A DNA stretch of 64,000 nt from JAKLQR01 sp963753165 (GCA_963753165.1 CAVWBP010000013.1:1-64000); one strand, 5' to 3'; shown: positions 18,334 through 27,286, counted from the first letter of the stretch. The notes: generated by a model from the sequence alone, not told the origin. Numbers and translations: made by a program.

Positions 18334-19032
18334 TCACCTTTGCGGGTATTGCCGGAGAAACTCGGCGTTCAGGCGGATCAACTTGTTGTCGAGAATGCTG
18401 ATCTCATTGTCTTTCTGCAGTTTGTCCATTGCGCGGGTCACTGATTCACGGGTCAATCCTGTCATGTCCGCAATATCCTGATGGGTAAGCTTTACATTCA
18501 TTGAAATACCCTCCTGAGTTTTCTGGCCGTACTCATGAGAAAGCATCAGCAGGAGCATGGTAATTTTTTGAGAAGCATGCTTCGAATTCAGGATGCGTAT
18601 TTTTTCCCACGATTCACGGAGGCGCGCACAGAGGATGTGGAGGATTTTTTCGAGCACTGGCGGTCTTTGTAAGAGGATGGAATAGAATGCTTTTCTTGAG
18701 ATGATCGAGATGAGCGAGTCTTCTATTGCCGATACGGTCGCAGGCGTTGTCTGCCCGTCAATCAATGATAACTCGCCAAAGAACTCATCGGACTGGTGAA
18801 GGGCGAGGATTATCTCTTTCCCTTCCTCGGTGGTCTTGTATGCTTTCACTTTTCCGAAAAGAATGATGTACATGTATCCACTGGTATCTTCTTCGCGGAG
18901 TATGATCTCATTCTTTTTGAATTCCTCGACGACGATATCACCGGATATCTCTTGCAGTTCTTCATCAGTCATCGAGGAAAAAAGGTCTGTACGTCTCAGG
19001 AACTCGAGTTTAATATTTTCCGTATTTTCCAT
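18334..19032 (-). CDS. Crp/Fnr-family transcription regulator
   Basis: This 232-aa regulator starts at ATG 19032; a TTG further upstream is less likely. The N-terminal cyclic-nucleotide-type beta-roll includes LFSSMTDEELQEIS, GYMYIILFGKVKAYK and the FFGELSLIDGQTTPATVSA effector loop. A long dimerisation helix and a winged helix-turn-helix follow (LTHQDIADMTGLTRESVTRAMDKL). The recognition helix TRESVTR keeps the Arg-Glu...Arg pattern that reads TGTGA in E. coli Crp. No Fnr-type N-terminal cysteine cluster is present, so it is Crp-like rather than an oxygen sensor. It could act at the perfect Crp site at 14623-14638. Confidence 0.92.
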   Translation of the reverse strand: MENTENIKLEFLRRTDLFSSMTDEELQEISGDIVVEEFKKNEIILREEDTSGYMYIILFGKVKAYKTTEEGKEIILALHQSDEFFGELSLIDGQTTPATVSAIEDSLISIISRKAFYSILLQRPPVLEKILHILCARLRESWEKIRILNSKHASQKITMLLLMLSHEYGQKTQEGISMNVKLTHQDIADMTGLTRESVTRAMDKLQKDNEISILDNKLIRLNAEFLRQYPQR

Positions 19033-19089
19033 GGGAAATATTTCCCCGGCCTTTGCCTGCAAGGATAGCGTAACTGAGAAGCATCCCGG

Positions 19090-20742
19090 TTACTTCATTA
19101 CCGCGCCGGTTCCTGCTGAAGTGACCATGCGCGCATACCGTGACAGGTAGCCTTTTGTTATTTTCGGTTTTATCGGTTTCCAGGTCCTGAAACGAGCTTT
19201 AATCTCCCCGGAGGACAGGAGCAGTTCAATCTTCCTGTGAGAAATGTCTATCCGTATCCTGTCTCCATTCCTCACGATGGCGATGGTGCCGCCTTCCATT
19301 GCCTCGGGTGAAATGTGTCCGATGCACGGTCCCCGCGTCCCGCCGGAAAACCTTCCGTCTGTGATCAGCGCAACTGATTCGCTCAGTCCCATGCCCGCAA
19401 TCGCGGCAGTCGGAGAGAGCATCTCCCGCATGCCGGGACCACCCTTTGGACCCTCGTACCTGATCACGACAATGTCTCCAGGCTTAATCTTCCCGTTCAG
19501 AATGGCTTTCATGCCCTCTTCTTCGGAATTAAAAACCTTCGCCCTGCCTTCAAATTTCATCATGGCGCTGCTCACTGCAGACTGTTTCACCACGGCGCCG
19601 TCCGGGGCAAGATTGCCTCGCAGTATCGCAATCCCCCCTTCTTTGTGATACGGGTTATTCAGGGGCCGGATGACATTTTCATCCGCGACATCCGCAGCGT
19701 CAATGATCTCATAGACCTTTTTCCCGCTGACGGTTATATTGTTATGCAGATTCTTCTTCAGCCTCTTCATCACGGCCGGGATGCCGCCTGCCCAGTCAAG
19801 GTCTTCAAGATAGTGTTCGCCTCCCGGGAGCATGTTTGCCATATGGGGGGTTTTCTTGCTGAGAATATCAAATGTTTCGAGTTGCAGGTCCACTCCTGCA
19901 TCATGGGCAATTGCCGGGATATGGAGGACCGTATTTGTTGAACCTCCGAGCGCGAGATCAACCATGATTGCATTCTCGAAGGATTTTTTTGTCATAATCA
20001 TCCGGGGCGTTATGTTTTTCGTTATCAGTTCAACGATTCGCCGGCCGCTTTCGAACGCAATCCTCCGCTTGTCCGCAGAAACTGCGAGCGCGGTCGCACA
20101 GCGGGGGAGACTCATCCCGATCGCCTCGGTAACACATGCCATGGTATTTGCAGTATACATCCCCTGACATGAACCGGCTCCCGGACAGGCGCACATTTCG
20201 AGCGATTTCAGTTCGTCTTCCTTGATCAGGCCCTGTTTGTATTTGCCGATTGCTTCAAAGGTATCGTTGACGAGCGACAACCGTTTGCCTTTCAGGCGGC
20301 CGGAAAGCATGGGCCCTGCGGTAACGACAATCGACGGAATATCCAGCCGGGCAGCAGCCATGAGCATACCGGGAGTAATCTTGTCACAGTTGGTGAGCAG
20401 CACAAGACCGTCAAACTGATGTGCCTGCGCGATGGATTCGACCATATCTGCAATCAATTCACGGGAGGGAAGGGAATAATGCATGCCTGTGTGACCCATC
20501 GCAATCCCGTCACATATGCCCGGTATGCCGAAAAAGAAGGGATACCCGCCGGCGGTATGGATGCCCTTTTCGATAAACCGTTCAAGGTCGCGCATGCCGA
20601 TATGTCCCGGAATGATGTCTGTAAAACTGGTTGCAACACCGATGAAGGGTTTCTGCATTTCGCTTTGACAGATGCCGGTGGCATAGAGAAGTGCCCTGTG
20701 AGGAACACGCTCAAGCCCTTTTTTAATAATATCGCTTCTCAT
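19090..20742 (-). CDS. ilvD: Dihydroxy-acid dehydratase
   Basis: IlvD dehydrates 2,3-dihydroxy acids to 2-keto acids in valine, leucine and isoleucine synthesis, using an Fe-S cluster. The sequence shows the cluster cysteines in LLTNCDKITPGM and ACPGAGSCQGMYTANTM, and the conserved GGSTNTVLHIPA and GRFSGGTRGPCIGH motifs. The length (550 aa) is normal. ATG 20742 was chosen because it is preceded by GGGAGGAG; an ATG two codons upstream is possible. It is the last gene of a minus-strand run, about 150 nt after the DUF465 gene, and has a structured leader (20749-20889). Confidence 0.96.
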   Translation of the reverse strand: MRSDIIKKGLERVPHRALLYATGICQSEMQKPFIGVATSFTDIIPGHIGMRDLERFIEKGIHTAGGYPFFFGIPGICDGIAMGHTGMHYSLPSRELIADMVESIAQAHQFDGLVLLTNCDKITPGMLMAAARLDIPSIVVTAGPMLSGRLKGKRLSLVNDTFEAIGKYKQGLIKEDELKSLEMCACPGAGSCQGMYTANTMACVTEAIGMSLPRCATALAVSADKRRIAFESGRRIVELITKNITPRMIMTKKSFENAIMVDLALGGSTNTVLHIPAIAHDAGVDLQLETFDILSKKTPHMANMLPGGEHYLEDLDWAGGIPAVMKRLKKNLHNNITVSGKKVYEIIDAADVADENVIRPLNNPYHKEGGIAILRGNLAPDGAVVKQSAVSSAMMKFEGRAKVFNSEEEGMKAILNGKIKPGDIVVIRYEGPKGGPGMREMLSPTAAIAGMGLSESVALITDGRFSGGTRGPCIGHISPEAMEGGTIAIVRNGDRIRIDISHRKIELLLSSGEIKARFRTWKPIKPKITKGYLSRYARMVTSAGTGAVMK

Positions 20743-20748
20743 ACACAT

Positions 20749-20889
20749 ACTCCTCCCTGATAGTGTTGATAGGAAATAGCCGCTGATTCATGAGAAACCG
20801 GGGGACACGAAAATAAGGGGACCCTCTTTGAGAGGAGCGTTGACAGGCAGAGCTTTTCCAGAAAGCTCATGCCCCCCCGGTGTTAACTC
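20749..20889 (-). promoter_or_regulatory. Structured ilvD leader, possible regulatory RNA
   Basis: Read on the minus strand, the gap before ilvD is bracketed by ACCGGGGG and CCCCCGGT, which can close a long-range stem. Inside it are GAGCTTT-CTGG-AAAAGCTC and a CCTCT...AGAGG hairpin. This multi-arm structure just ahead of a branched-chain amino-acid gene could be a regulatory leader. I do not recognise a known riboswitch, a T-box or a leader peptide rich in Leu/Ile/Val codons. Confidence 0.35.
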
Positions 20890-21120
20890 TTAATTTGTTA
20901 CATTCGCTTTTTTGTATTCGCTTACGAGTTCCGCCATTCTGTCTTTCCTGCTGAGTTTGAGTTTCTGTATCCTTTTCCTCTCAAGTTCTTCTTCAGGAGA
21001 GAGATAGCGCTTTGTATCCATTTCTCCAAGTTGTGTGTCAAGATTTCTGTGCTCTTCGCTCAGTTTTCTGAATTCTTCGTTCTCTTTTTTTAGGGCTTCC
21101 ACGATCTCGTTTTCCTTCAT
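20890..21120 (-). CDS. DUF465/YdcH-like small coiled-coil protein
   Basis: AAGGAGG precedes the ATG at 21120. The 76-aa product is almost wholly helical and charged. It carries the DUF465 pattern: LKKENEEFRKLSEEHRNLDTQL, then RYLSPEEELERKRIQKLKLSRKDRM. YdcH-type proteins are small cytoplasmic proteins of unknown function that are widespread in Gram-negative bacteria. It lies in the minus-strand run between hemG and ilvD, and nothing in the context gives it a role. Confidence 0.85.
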   Translation of the reverse strand: MKENEIVEALKKENEEFRKLSEEHRNLDTQLGEMDTKRYLSPEEELERKRIQKLKLSRKDRMAELVSEYKKANVTN

Positions 21121-21188
21121 ATTTTCCTCCTTATGTATGAAGATTCCTGCACCTTAACCCGGAAAACACAACCTGACCTCTTTTTCTG

Positions 21189-22550
21189 CTATTGGTTTTC
21201 TTCCCTGATTCTCATTGCCAGTGCAAATGAATTCTCTATGCAGTCATTTACCCCTATGCCGCGATAGGCATTCCCGGTTATATACATACCTTTAAATCTT
21301 TTCATAATTTCATCGATTCTTTCAAGTCTTTTTTCGTGTCCGGGTGTATATTGCGGTATCCCTTTTTCATGGGTATATACCTGTCCAAAGTCGGGCTGGA
21401 CATCTATCCCCATAATATCCTTCAGTTCTCCCGTAACGAGATCGATCAGTTTGTCTCTTTCCCTCAACGCAAGGTCGGACATCCTTGCCCCTCCGAGCAT
21501 AGTCCTGAGCAGTACAAAGCCCTCCGGAGCCCTGTTTGGAAAGATGCTCGAATCCCAGAGCGTCCCGAGTATCTTTCTCCCTTCGCGGTACGGAACAAGA
21601 AACCCGAACCCGTCCAGGGGGCGCCTGATCCTGGTGCGTTTATAGCCAAGACACACGACTGAAACAGCCGGATAAGATATTTCGCTGAGCACAGAAGAAA
21701 GGGTTTTATCCAATGATTTGACCATCCCCATCGCGTCGTGGGCCGGTGAAGCAATCACTACCGCATCCGCATCAAAGGACTTGCCGTCGGCACAGTGGAC
21801 CGTAAACCTGTCGTTCACCTTGTCGACCGAGACCACCTTCGCGGCGGTCTTCAACGCATCACCGAGAAACGCGGCAAGCGCTTGTATCATTGATCCCATG
21901 CCGTCATAAAACGAAGTGAGGACGCCGCCGGGCCCTGCCCCGACTTTTTTGCCGGTTTTTTTCGCCTCTTTCTGCATTTTCAGCATGCCCTTTATCAGGC
22001 TGCCGTATTTCTGTTCGAGATTATATACCTTCAGGAAACAGCTCTTCAGGCTCATGGCATTGGGGTCCCCTGCGTATATGCCGGAAGCCATCGGGTCAAT
22101 GAGCTTCTCATAGGCCTCCTGGCCGAGTCTCCGTCTGGCAAATTCAGCAAGCGTCTCTTCCTCTCCGGTACCCTTTGCCACGAATATCTCTCCGAGAATC
22201 CTCAGACGTCCGGAGAGGCTCAGGAGACTGGACGTGAAGAACGCAACCGGTGATTCGGGCAAACGATGGAGGATGCTGTCTGAAAAAATGAATCTTTTCC
22301 TCGCGTTCTCACTGCTTTGCAGCGGAGAGAGTGAGAGTTTTTCGGCAAGTTCGAGAGTCCTCGGCCGATTGTTCAGAAAGCCGTTTACCCCACCTTCACA
22401 AAGGAACCCTTCGACTTTGTCAGTCCAGATCTTACCGCCTGCTTTCTTTTCGGATTCGAGGACGGTAATATCGAACGAAGGATCTTGTTCGCGCAAGAAA
22501 TATGCCAGAGAAAGGCCGGAGATTCCACCACCAATGATTATCACTTTCAT
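21189..22550 (-). CDS. hemG: Protoporphyrinogen/coproporphyrinogen oxidase (FAD)
   Basis: This 453-aa FAD enzyme oxidises a porphyrinogen to a porphyrin late in haem synthesis (HemY-type, named hemG or hemY). It shows the dinucleotide-binding motif VIIIGGGISGLSLAYFLRE at the N-terminus, the ESEKKAGGKIWT ribose-binding continuation, and the C-terminal FAD contact YITGNAYRGIGVNDCIENS. DPMASGIYAGDPNAMSLKSCF is a strong family marker. Whether its substrate is protoporphyrinogen or coproporphyrinogen cannot be decided here. It follows the radical SAM gene by 66 nt on the same strand, so the two may be co-transcribed. No other haem genes are in the window. Confidence 0.93.
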   Translation of the reverse strand: MKVIIIGGGISGLSLAYFLREQDPSFDITVLESEKKAGGKIWTDKVEGFLCEGGVNGFLNNRPRTLELAEKLSLSPLQSSENARKRFIFSDSILHRLPESPVAFFTSSLLSLSGRLRILGEIFVAKGTGEEETLAEFARRRLGQEAYEKLIDPMASGIYAGDPNAMSLKSCFLKVYNLEQKYGSLIKGMLKMQKEAKKTGKKVGAGPGGVLTSFYDGMGSMIQALAAFLGDALKTAAKVVSVDKVNDRFTVHCADGKSFDADAVVIASPAHDAMGMVKSLDKTLSSVLSEISYPAVSVVCLGYKRTRIRRPLDGFGFLVPYREGRKILGTLWDSSIFPNRAPEGFVLLRTMLGGARMSDLALRERDKLIDLVTGELKDIMGIDVQPDFGQVYTHEKGIPQYTPGHEKRLERIDEIMKRFKGMYITGNAYRGIGVNDCIENSFALAMRIREENQ

Positions 22551-22616
22551 AGCGTATTGTTACAATAATACCACAAAAACAGGGCTTAGAAAACGATATT
22601 GTTGGCGACAGACCCT

Positions 22617-24443
22617 TCAGATCTTTGTTGCGAGAGAGAGAAAGGAGATTCTGTCAGGGGAAAGGAGCACCAGCCCTTTTTGTTCGAGGTCCTGGAGCAG
22701 GACAGAAGCATCCTCACTAGAGATTCCGATCACTTCTGCAACTGTTTCCACATCCTGAATTGTTTCGACGGCGGAAAGGTATAGTGTCTTTTCCCTGCCG
22801 CTCAGCATGTGAGTGATGCAATTCCCGTTGCGGCAAGCCGTAATCCTGAGACCGTCAGGTGAATCCTCATAGATCAGATAGGTATTGTGACGGCTTTTAC
22901 TCTTGATCCCGGCGACTTTTTCCCTCATGATTGTCGAAAGCCTGTATTGTTCTTCATCATTATCGAACTGGTACGGATAAGGATAATTCGAATAGGAAGG
23001 CATGGGAAAGTCCTTGAATAACATAGAAAAGAGAGAGTCGGTATGTTTCCTGAGCCCAAAGTTTTCGGGGTCCAGAAAAACCGCACAGTCTGTCGGGAGG
23101 TAGAATTCTCCCGGATAAATAAGGATGTTTTCATATACAAGGATAGGTGAAATGAGATCCATCACTCTTATATTTTCGTTCATCTCCTGGGTTGACATGC
23201 CCGGGTAACAGGTGAAAAGGTTGAACTGCACCGGAACACCGAGTTCTGCGGCAGCCTTCAGAACCTCAACATTCTTGAGTGCGGTCACCCCCTTGTTCAT
23301 CAGCTGAAGCATCCGGTCGCTGAACGTCTCGATGCCGATCTGGAAATTGGACGCCCATGTGCCGAAATGAAGAATCGCGCTGAGCACATCCCTGTTCATC
23401 CGCTCTGCCCTGAATTCAGCGTAATGGAATGTAAGCCCTTTCCCTTCAAGGAATTTCGACACCTCAAGGATTGTTTTCGGATCTTTTAATGCGTCAGAGT
23501 CCAGAATAAAAAAGTTCCTGAGGTCAGGTGAAAGGTCCAGATAGTGTCCGATTTCATTCTTTATCTTCTCTGCTGATTTTGCCTGGCAGAGGATGTTGTA
23601 TGATTCGTCCGGACAGAAGGTGCACCGTTTCCACGGACAGCCTCTGCCGAACTCTATCGGCATAATGAGTTCATTCCGGGGGATGGGGAAATCCTGCATC
23701 TCATAGGAAGGGAAGGGCAGCCGGTTCAGAGACGTGTTGGGCCTGGACGGGGCTTTCTGGATGGTCCCGTTTTCTCCGCGGAAAACAACATTTACTCTCT
23801 CTTTGCTTCCGTCTTCAATATGATTCAGTAGGCTCTCGACTGTGAGTTCACATTCACTGGTGCCGACAAAATCGACATAGTCAACATGGTGTAAGAGCTC
23901 TGAGGCAAAGGCGCCGGAACAGTCTTTTCCGCCAAAAATAGTCCGGACGCCGGGATATGCTTTTTTCACCATCGAGCAGAGCAGAAGGGAACTGCTCAAC
24001 TGATAGTGGGAGCAGCTGAAACCCACGAGTTTTGCTCCCTGAAGATGCGGAGATATTTTCCCAAACGCATATTCGATAAAGGATCCGGCGATTTCCCGCA
24101 ATGTATTGAAATCGGTTAAGGTCAGGCCTATCGATTCGAGGCGCTCTTTGAACAGATCCTCCGATTCCCTGTACCGGTCTTCAAACAGGAGAGAGGCAAA
24201 GAGATAGTCGAGCCCCATGTATTCGACGCCGAACTGCTCGGACTGCGCGAGAAACTGGTCCCAGACATGAGGGTTTGTTCTTCTGATAAATGGCAGAAAT
24301 TCGAGATGAAAATGGAAGCTTTTAGCTTTTTTGCCCTTTTCCGTCAGCAGTGCCTGCATGATGCCGAGGTTGATGTTCGGCATGTTCGAGAACCACCGCG
24401 AGATGAACCTCGTGTAAGGCATTGAGATGAAGAGAAAGTCCAT
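22617..24443 (-). CDS. RiPP-maturation-type B12-binding radical SAM protein
   Basis: This 608-aa protein has an N-terminal cobalamin-binding-like domain (VGFSCSHYQLSSSLLL, TIFGGKDCSGAF) and a radical SAM domain whose cluster motif GRGCPWKRCTFC has the unusual spacing C-x4-C-x2-C instead of C-x3-C-x2-C. MNKGVTALKNVEVLKAAAELGVPVQFNLF, followed by CYPGMS, matches the RiPP maturation radical SAM protein 1 family. A C-terminal winged-helix-like segment (EVIGISSEDASVLLQDLEQKGLV) follows. No precursor-peptide gene was found nearby. GATAAT lies 8 nt before the ATG with no ribosome-binding site, suggesting a leaderless message. The substrate is unknown. Confidence 0.75.
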   Translation of the reverse strand: MDFLFISMPYTRFISRWFSNMPNINLGIMQALLTEKGKKAKSFHFHLEFLPFIRRTNPHVWDQFLAQSEQFGVEYMGLDYLFASLLFEDRYRESEDLFKERLESIGLTLTDFNTLREIAGSFIEYAFGKISPHLQGAKLVGFSCSHYQLSSSLLLCSMVKKAYPGVRTIFGGKDCSGAFASELLHHVDYVDFVGTSECELTVESLLNHIEDGSKERVNVVFRGENGTIQKAPSRPNTSLNRLPFPSYEMQDFPIPRNELIMPIEFGRGCPWKRCTFCPDESYNILCQAKSAEKIKNEIGHYLDLSPDLRNFFILDSDALKDPKTILEVSKFLEGKGLTFHYAEFRAERMNRDVLSAILHFGTWASNFQIGIETFSDRMLQLMNKGVTALKNVEVLKAAAELGVPVQFNLFTCYPGMSTQEMNENIRVMDLISPILVYENILIYPGEFYLPTDCAVFLDPENFGLRKHTDSLFSMLFKDFPMPSYSNYPYPYQFDNDEEQYRLSTIMREKVAGIKSKSRHNTYLIYEDSPDGLRITACRNGNCITHMLSGREKTLYLSAVETIQDVETVAEVIGISSEDASVLLQDLEQKGLVLLSPDRISFLSLATKI

Positions 24444-24451
24444 AGGGTTTT

Positions 24452-24480
24452 ATTATCGCCGAAAGGAGATGATTTTTCCA
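24452..24480 (-). promoter_or_regulatory. Promoter of the radical SAM gene, leaderless
   Basis: On the minus strand TGGAAA and GATAAT are separated by 17 nt, and GATAAT ends 8 nt before the ATG at 24443. A start site 7 nt after the -10 would fall at or next to the start codon, and there is no Shine-Dalgarno sequence. Confidence 0.4.
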
Positions 24481-24523
24481 AGCCGGGAGTTTCAAGGAAG
24501 CTGATTTAATTGTCTGTCAGCTT

Positions 24524-24529
24524 TATAAT
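24524..24529 (+). promoter_or_regulatory. Perfect -10 element of the cysteine-cluster gene, leaderless
   Basis: TATAAT at 24524-24529 ends 8 nt before ATG 24538, with no ribosome-binding site between. The -35 region is weak. It mirrors the arrangement of the divergent radical SAM gene. Confidence 0.4.
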
Positions 24530-24537
24530 GTATTAGT

Positions 24538-25203
24538 ATGAAAAACCGGAAAAGCAACGCAGCTCACTATAATCGGCCCCAAAGGCTCTCTTTCCCTTCC
24601 GACGAACCGCTCCACCCCTGGATGTCCTTGCTCCTCGATGCCTATTGCCTGGTAGACAGAGGTGTTTCGGAAGCGATACAGACAGAACTGAGAAAGGGCA
24701 GGAAACTGGCATGCGGCAAGGGGTGTTCCCACTGCTGCAAAACCCATCAGACAATCCCTGTCTATCCCCTGGAACTGGTCGGTATTTCCTGGTATGTGAC
24801 GGAAAAAGTATCAGGTCCCCAGCGTGCAATCATCAAGGACCACTTGAGAGAGTACAGGGAGAATGACCCATGCCCGTTTCTGATCGACGGCGCTTGCTCA
24901 GTGCATCCGGTGAGGCCGGCTGCGTGCAGACAGTTCAATGTTTTCGGAAGACCCTGTGCCGAGGGGGAAGACCCCTATTACACGAGAAGAGAAGATGTGC
25001 TCTCACCCCTGAAAAAATATATCGACCGCGCTTTTTTTATTATGCTCCCTTTTTATGGAGTTGAAGATGAGGCGCAGAGGCTGAAGATCATAGAGAGCGG
25101 AACCGTGCATCAGGTGGTAAAACTCATGCAGACCTGCAACTGGAAGAGCCTGGCGGAAAAGATGGATGAATATGACAAGAGGACTTCGGAGAACAAGCGG
25201 TAA
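24538..25203 (+). CDS. YkgJ/UPF0153 family cysteine-cluster protein
   Basis: This 221-aa protein has the family's cysteine signature: ACGKGCSHCCKTH at residues 58-70, then CPFLIDGACSVHPVRPAACRQF, which likely binds a zinc ion or an Fe-S cluster. A final Cys is at MQTCNW. The YkgJ family is widespread, small and of unknown function, and some members sit near Fe-S or methylation genes. Here it is divergent from a RiPP-type radical SAM gene with only 94 nt between the start codons. That may mean shared control, but a joint pathway is only a guess. Confidence 0.85.
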   Translation: MKNRKSNAAHYNRPQRLSFPSDEPLHPWMSLLLDAYCLVDRGVSEAIQTELRKGRKLACGKGCSHCCKTHQTIPVYPLELVGISWYVTEKVSGPQRAIIKDHLREYRENDPCPFLIDGACSVHPVRPAACRQFNVFGRPCAEGEDPYYTRREDVLSPLKKYIDRAFFIMLPFYGVEDEAQRLKIIESGTVHQVVKLMQTCNWKSLAEKMDEYDKRTSENKR

Positions 25204-25282
25204 ATCGGCCTTCCGTTCTTTAAGGTGTAATATGGTCATAGACGTGGGCATCTTACAAAATTGCTATCGGTCAAGGAAGAGG

Positions 25283-27226
25283 CTATATCTCTATCGGGTC
25301 AACATCGACCCTCACCTTTACGTCCCTTGAATTCTTGAACGCTTCGAGGAAGAATTCTGCTGCCGCATGAAGTTTTTCCCGGACGCCGGATTTGAGAAGG
25401 AGCTTGTATTCATTCTTCCCCTGCCTGTTTCTTGAAAAATGCGGACCCAGTATCTCAACGTCATCGTCTTCGGCTGCTCTCGTATCCACGAGTTCGGACA
25501 GTGTTCCCGCGATATTTTTTTTCGTGACAACCCTGATCAGCACAAGCCTTGAAAAGGGAGGATAGAACAAATCCCTGCGCCTGATCAACTCTTCCTTCAG
25601 GAACGACTCGTGGTCATATGACTTCAGGCTTTTAAAGAGATAGTTTTCCGGCATTCTGGTCTGGATGAATATTCTGCCCTTGGGCTCAATCTTGTCGATT
25701 ACCGACATGATCTCCTGAAACGCTTTTTCCGCAGACCTGAAGTCGGGGATGCTGAGGAGGGTGTCGGTATTCAACACAGCGGCCATCGAGAATGTTTCCG
25801 CAGACCCCAGACGCTTTGTCATAAGTTTTGTGCCGATCAGTATCCGGCTCTCTTTCAGATGAATCGAGTCAATTAATCCTTGTATTTCTGATTTTTTCTT
25901 TGCCCTGTCACTGTCAAGCCTCAGGGTCTTTATGCCCGTGAGTTTCTCAATGTCCTCCTGAACCCTCTGTGTTCCGGCGCCGAGCAATTGCAGGTTGTAT
26001 CCTTTGCATGCAGTGCAACGGTCGGGTATGCTTGTCTGCACCGAGCCGCAATAGTGGCATTTCAGCGACTTATCCTGTTTATGGAAAACAAGGGGTATCC
26101 TGCAGTCGGGACATTCCACATTGGTGTTGCAATCCGCACATTGCAGGAGGGAAGAATACCCTCTCCGGTTGACCACAAACATGATCTTCCCGTCGTTCCT
26201 GATATGTCTTGCGGAGGCATCGATTACTGTTTTCGACAGATAGGGCCTGATGAGTTTCTCATATCTCATGTTGAGCACACTGATTCCGGGTCGTTTCATT
26301 TCACCCTGCAGGGTGAGCAGGGTATATTTGCCGGTTTTACAGTTATAGAGAGACTCGATGGATGGACTGATTGACGAGAGGAGCACCGTTGCTTTCTCGA
26401 TATAGCCTCTCATCACGGCAACGTCTCTTGCGTTATAGCACGGACTGTTTTCCTGCTTGTATGAACTGCTGTGTTCTCCCAGCACCGCGATGAGAGAGAT
26501 ATCTTTTAGCGGGACAAAGAGCGCTGTGCGGGTGCCGATCAGAATATCAATGCTGCCTGACAGGACCTTGTCCATTACTTCGGATTTCTGCCCACGGCTC
26601 AATTCGCCATGGAAGATGCATATCCTTTCCCCGAACTTTGTCTGGAGAAGCTGAGCAAGATTATCGAGAGCCGACAACTCGGGGACAAGAAGGATCACAT
26701 TTTTAACCCACGGGAGGGTCTCCATCAGAAAAGAATATTCATGCGCAGTGGATGGGGCGTGAAGGAGAAAAGTTTTATAGCCGCCTTTTTTCAATGAATT
26801 CCGGAGGCCGGTAACCATATCATCGTCGATATGAGCAACAGTGAATTTATGGTCTCCCTGTCCTTCCTTTTGCGATCGCGGTATGTCGGATTTCTTCTTT
26901 CTTTTCCTGACCTTTGTGAACGCTTCTTTCGGAAGCATGTTTTTCAGCACAAGACCCTGTTCAGCGAGATAATATTCGGACATCCAGGCAAGAAGTTTTA
27001 TCATATTCAAGGTCAGACCAGGACGGTCGCGGTGAACCTCGTGAATTTCCCGTGTTCCCCCGGGAGGATTGCCTGAACTCTCTCCGATTACTATCCCTTT
27101 CGTCATTCTGTTTCTGAGTGGGGCACTGACGATCATTCCAGGCTCGATTATGTGTTTCAGGACCTCAGGACAACGGTAGGTGAGGGGGACAAGGTTCAGC
27201 GGGAAGATGATATCAACGAAATCCAT
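25283..27226 (-). CDS. priA: PriA-like primosomal protein lacking helicase motifs
   Basis: PriA reloads the replisome at collapsed forks. This copy (647 aa from ATG 27226; a GTG lies 15 nt upstream) keeps the N-terminal DNA-binding domain, the eight zinc cysteines (QCADC, ECPDC, KCHYCG, RCTAC) and the C-terminal fold. The ATPase motifs are gone: the Walker A site reads LLHAPSTAHEYSF, DEEH is replaced by LGEH, and the arginine-finger QVAGRAGR region reads QEIMSVIDKIE. It should bind DNA and partners but not unwind DNA. Deinococcus PriA is known to lack helicase activity too. The frame is uninterrupted, so this is not simple decay. Confidence 0.88.
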   Translation of the reverse strand: MDFVDIIFPLNLVPLTYRCPEVLKHIIEPGMIVSAPLRNRMTKGIVIGESSGNPPGGTREIHEVHRDRPGLTLNMIKLLAWMSEYYLAEQGLVLKNMLPKEAFTKVRKRKKKSDIPRSQKEGQGDHKFTVAHIDDDMVTGLRNSLKKGGYKTFLLHAPSTAHEYSFLMETLPWVKNVILLVPELSALDNLAQLLQTKFGERICIFHGELSRGQKSEVMDKVLSGSIDILIGTRTALFVPLKDISLIAVLGEHSSSYKQENSPCYNARDVAVMRGYIEKATVLLSSISPSIESLYNCKTGKYTLLTLQGEMKRPGISVLNMRYEKLIRPYLSKTVIDASARHIRNDGKIMFVVNRRGYSSLLQCADCNTNVECPDCRIPLVFHKQDKSLKCHYCGSVQTSIPDRCTACKGYNLQLLGAGTQRVQEDIEKLTGIKTLRLDSDRAKKKSEIQGLIDSIHLKESRILIGTKLMTKRLGSAETFSMAAVLNTDTLLSIPDFRSAEKAFQEIMSVIDKIEPKGRIFIQTRMPENYLFKSLKSYDHESFLKEELIRRRDLFYPPFSRLVLIRVVTKKNIAGTLSELVDTRAAEDDDVEILGPHFSRNRQGKNEYKLLLKSGVREKLHAAAEFFLEAFKNSRDVKVRVDVDPIEI

Positions 27227-27286
27227 ATGAGATTCTATCACATTGTGATCCCGCCGGGCTTTATGTCATAATTTATCAATATGATC

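Noticed and set aside
20749..20889. T-box or branched-chain attenuator with leader peptide before ilvD
   Set aside because: No AGGGTGG-type T-box sequence and no short frame rich in Leu/Ile/Val codons was found.
27238..27248. TCACATTGTGA palindrome as a second Crp site
   Set aside because: The half sites are in the reverse order and the spacing is one base, unlike TGTGA-N6-TCACA.
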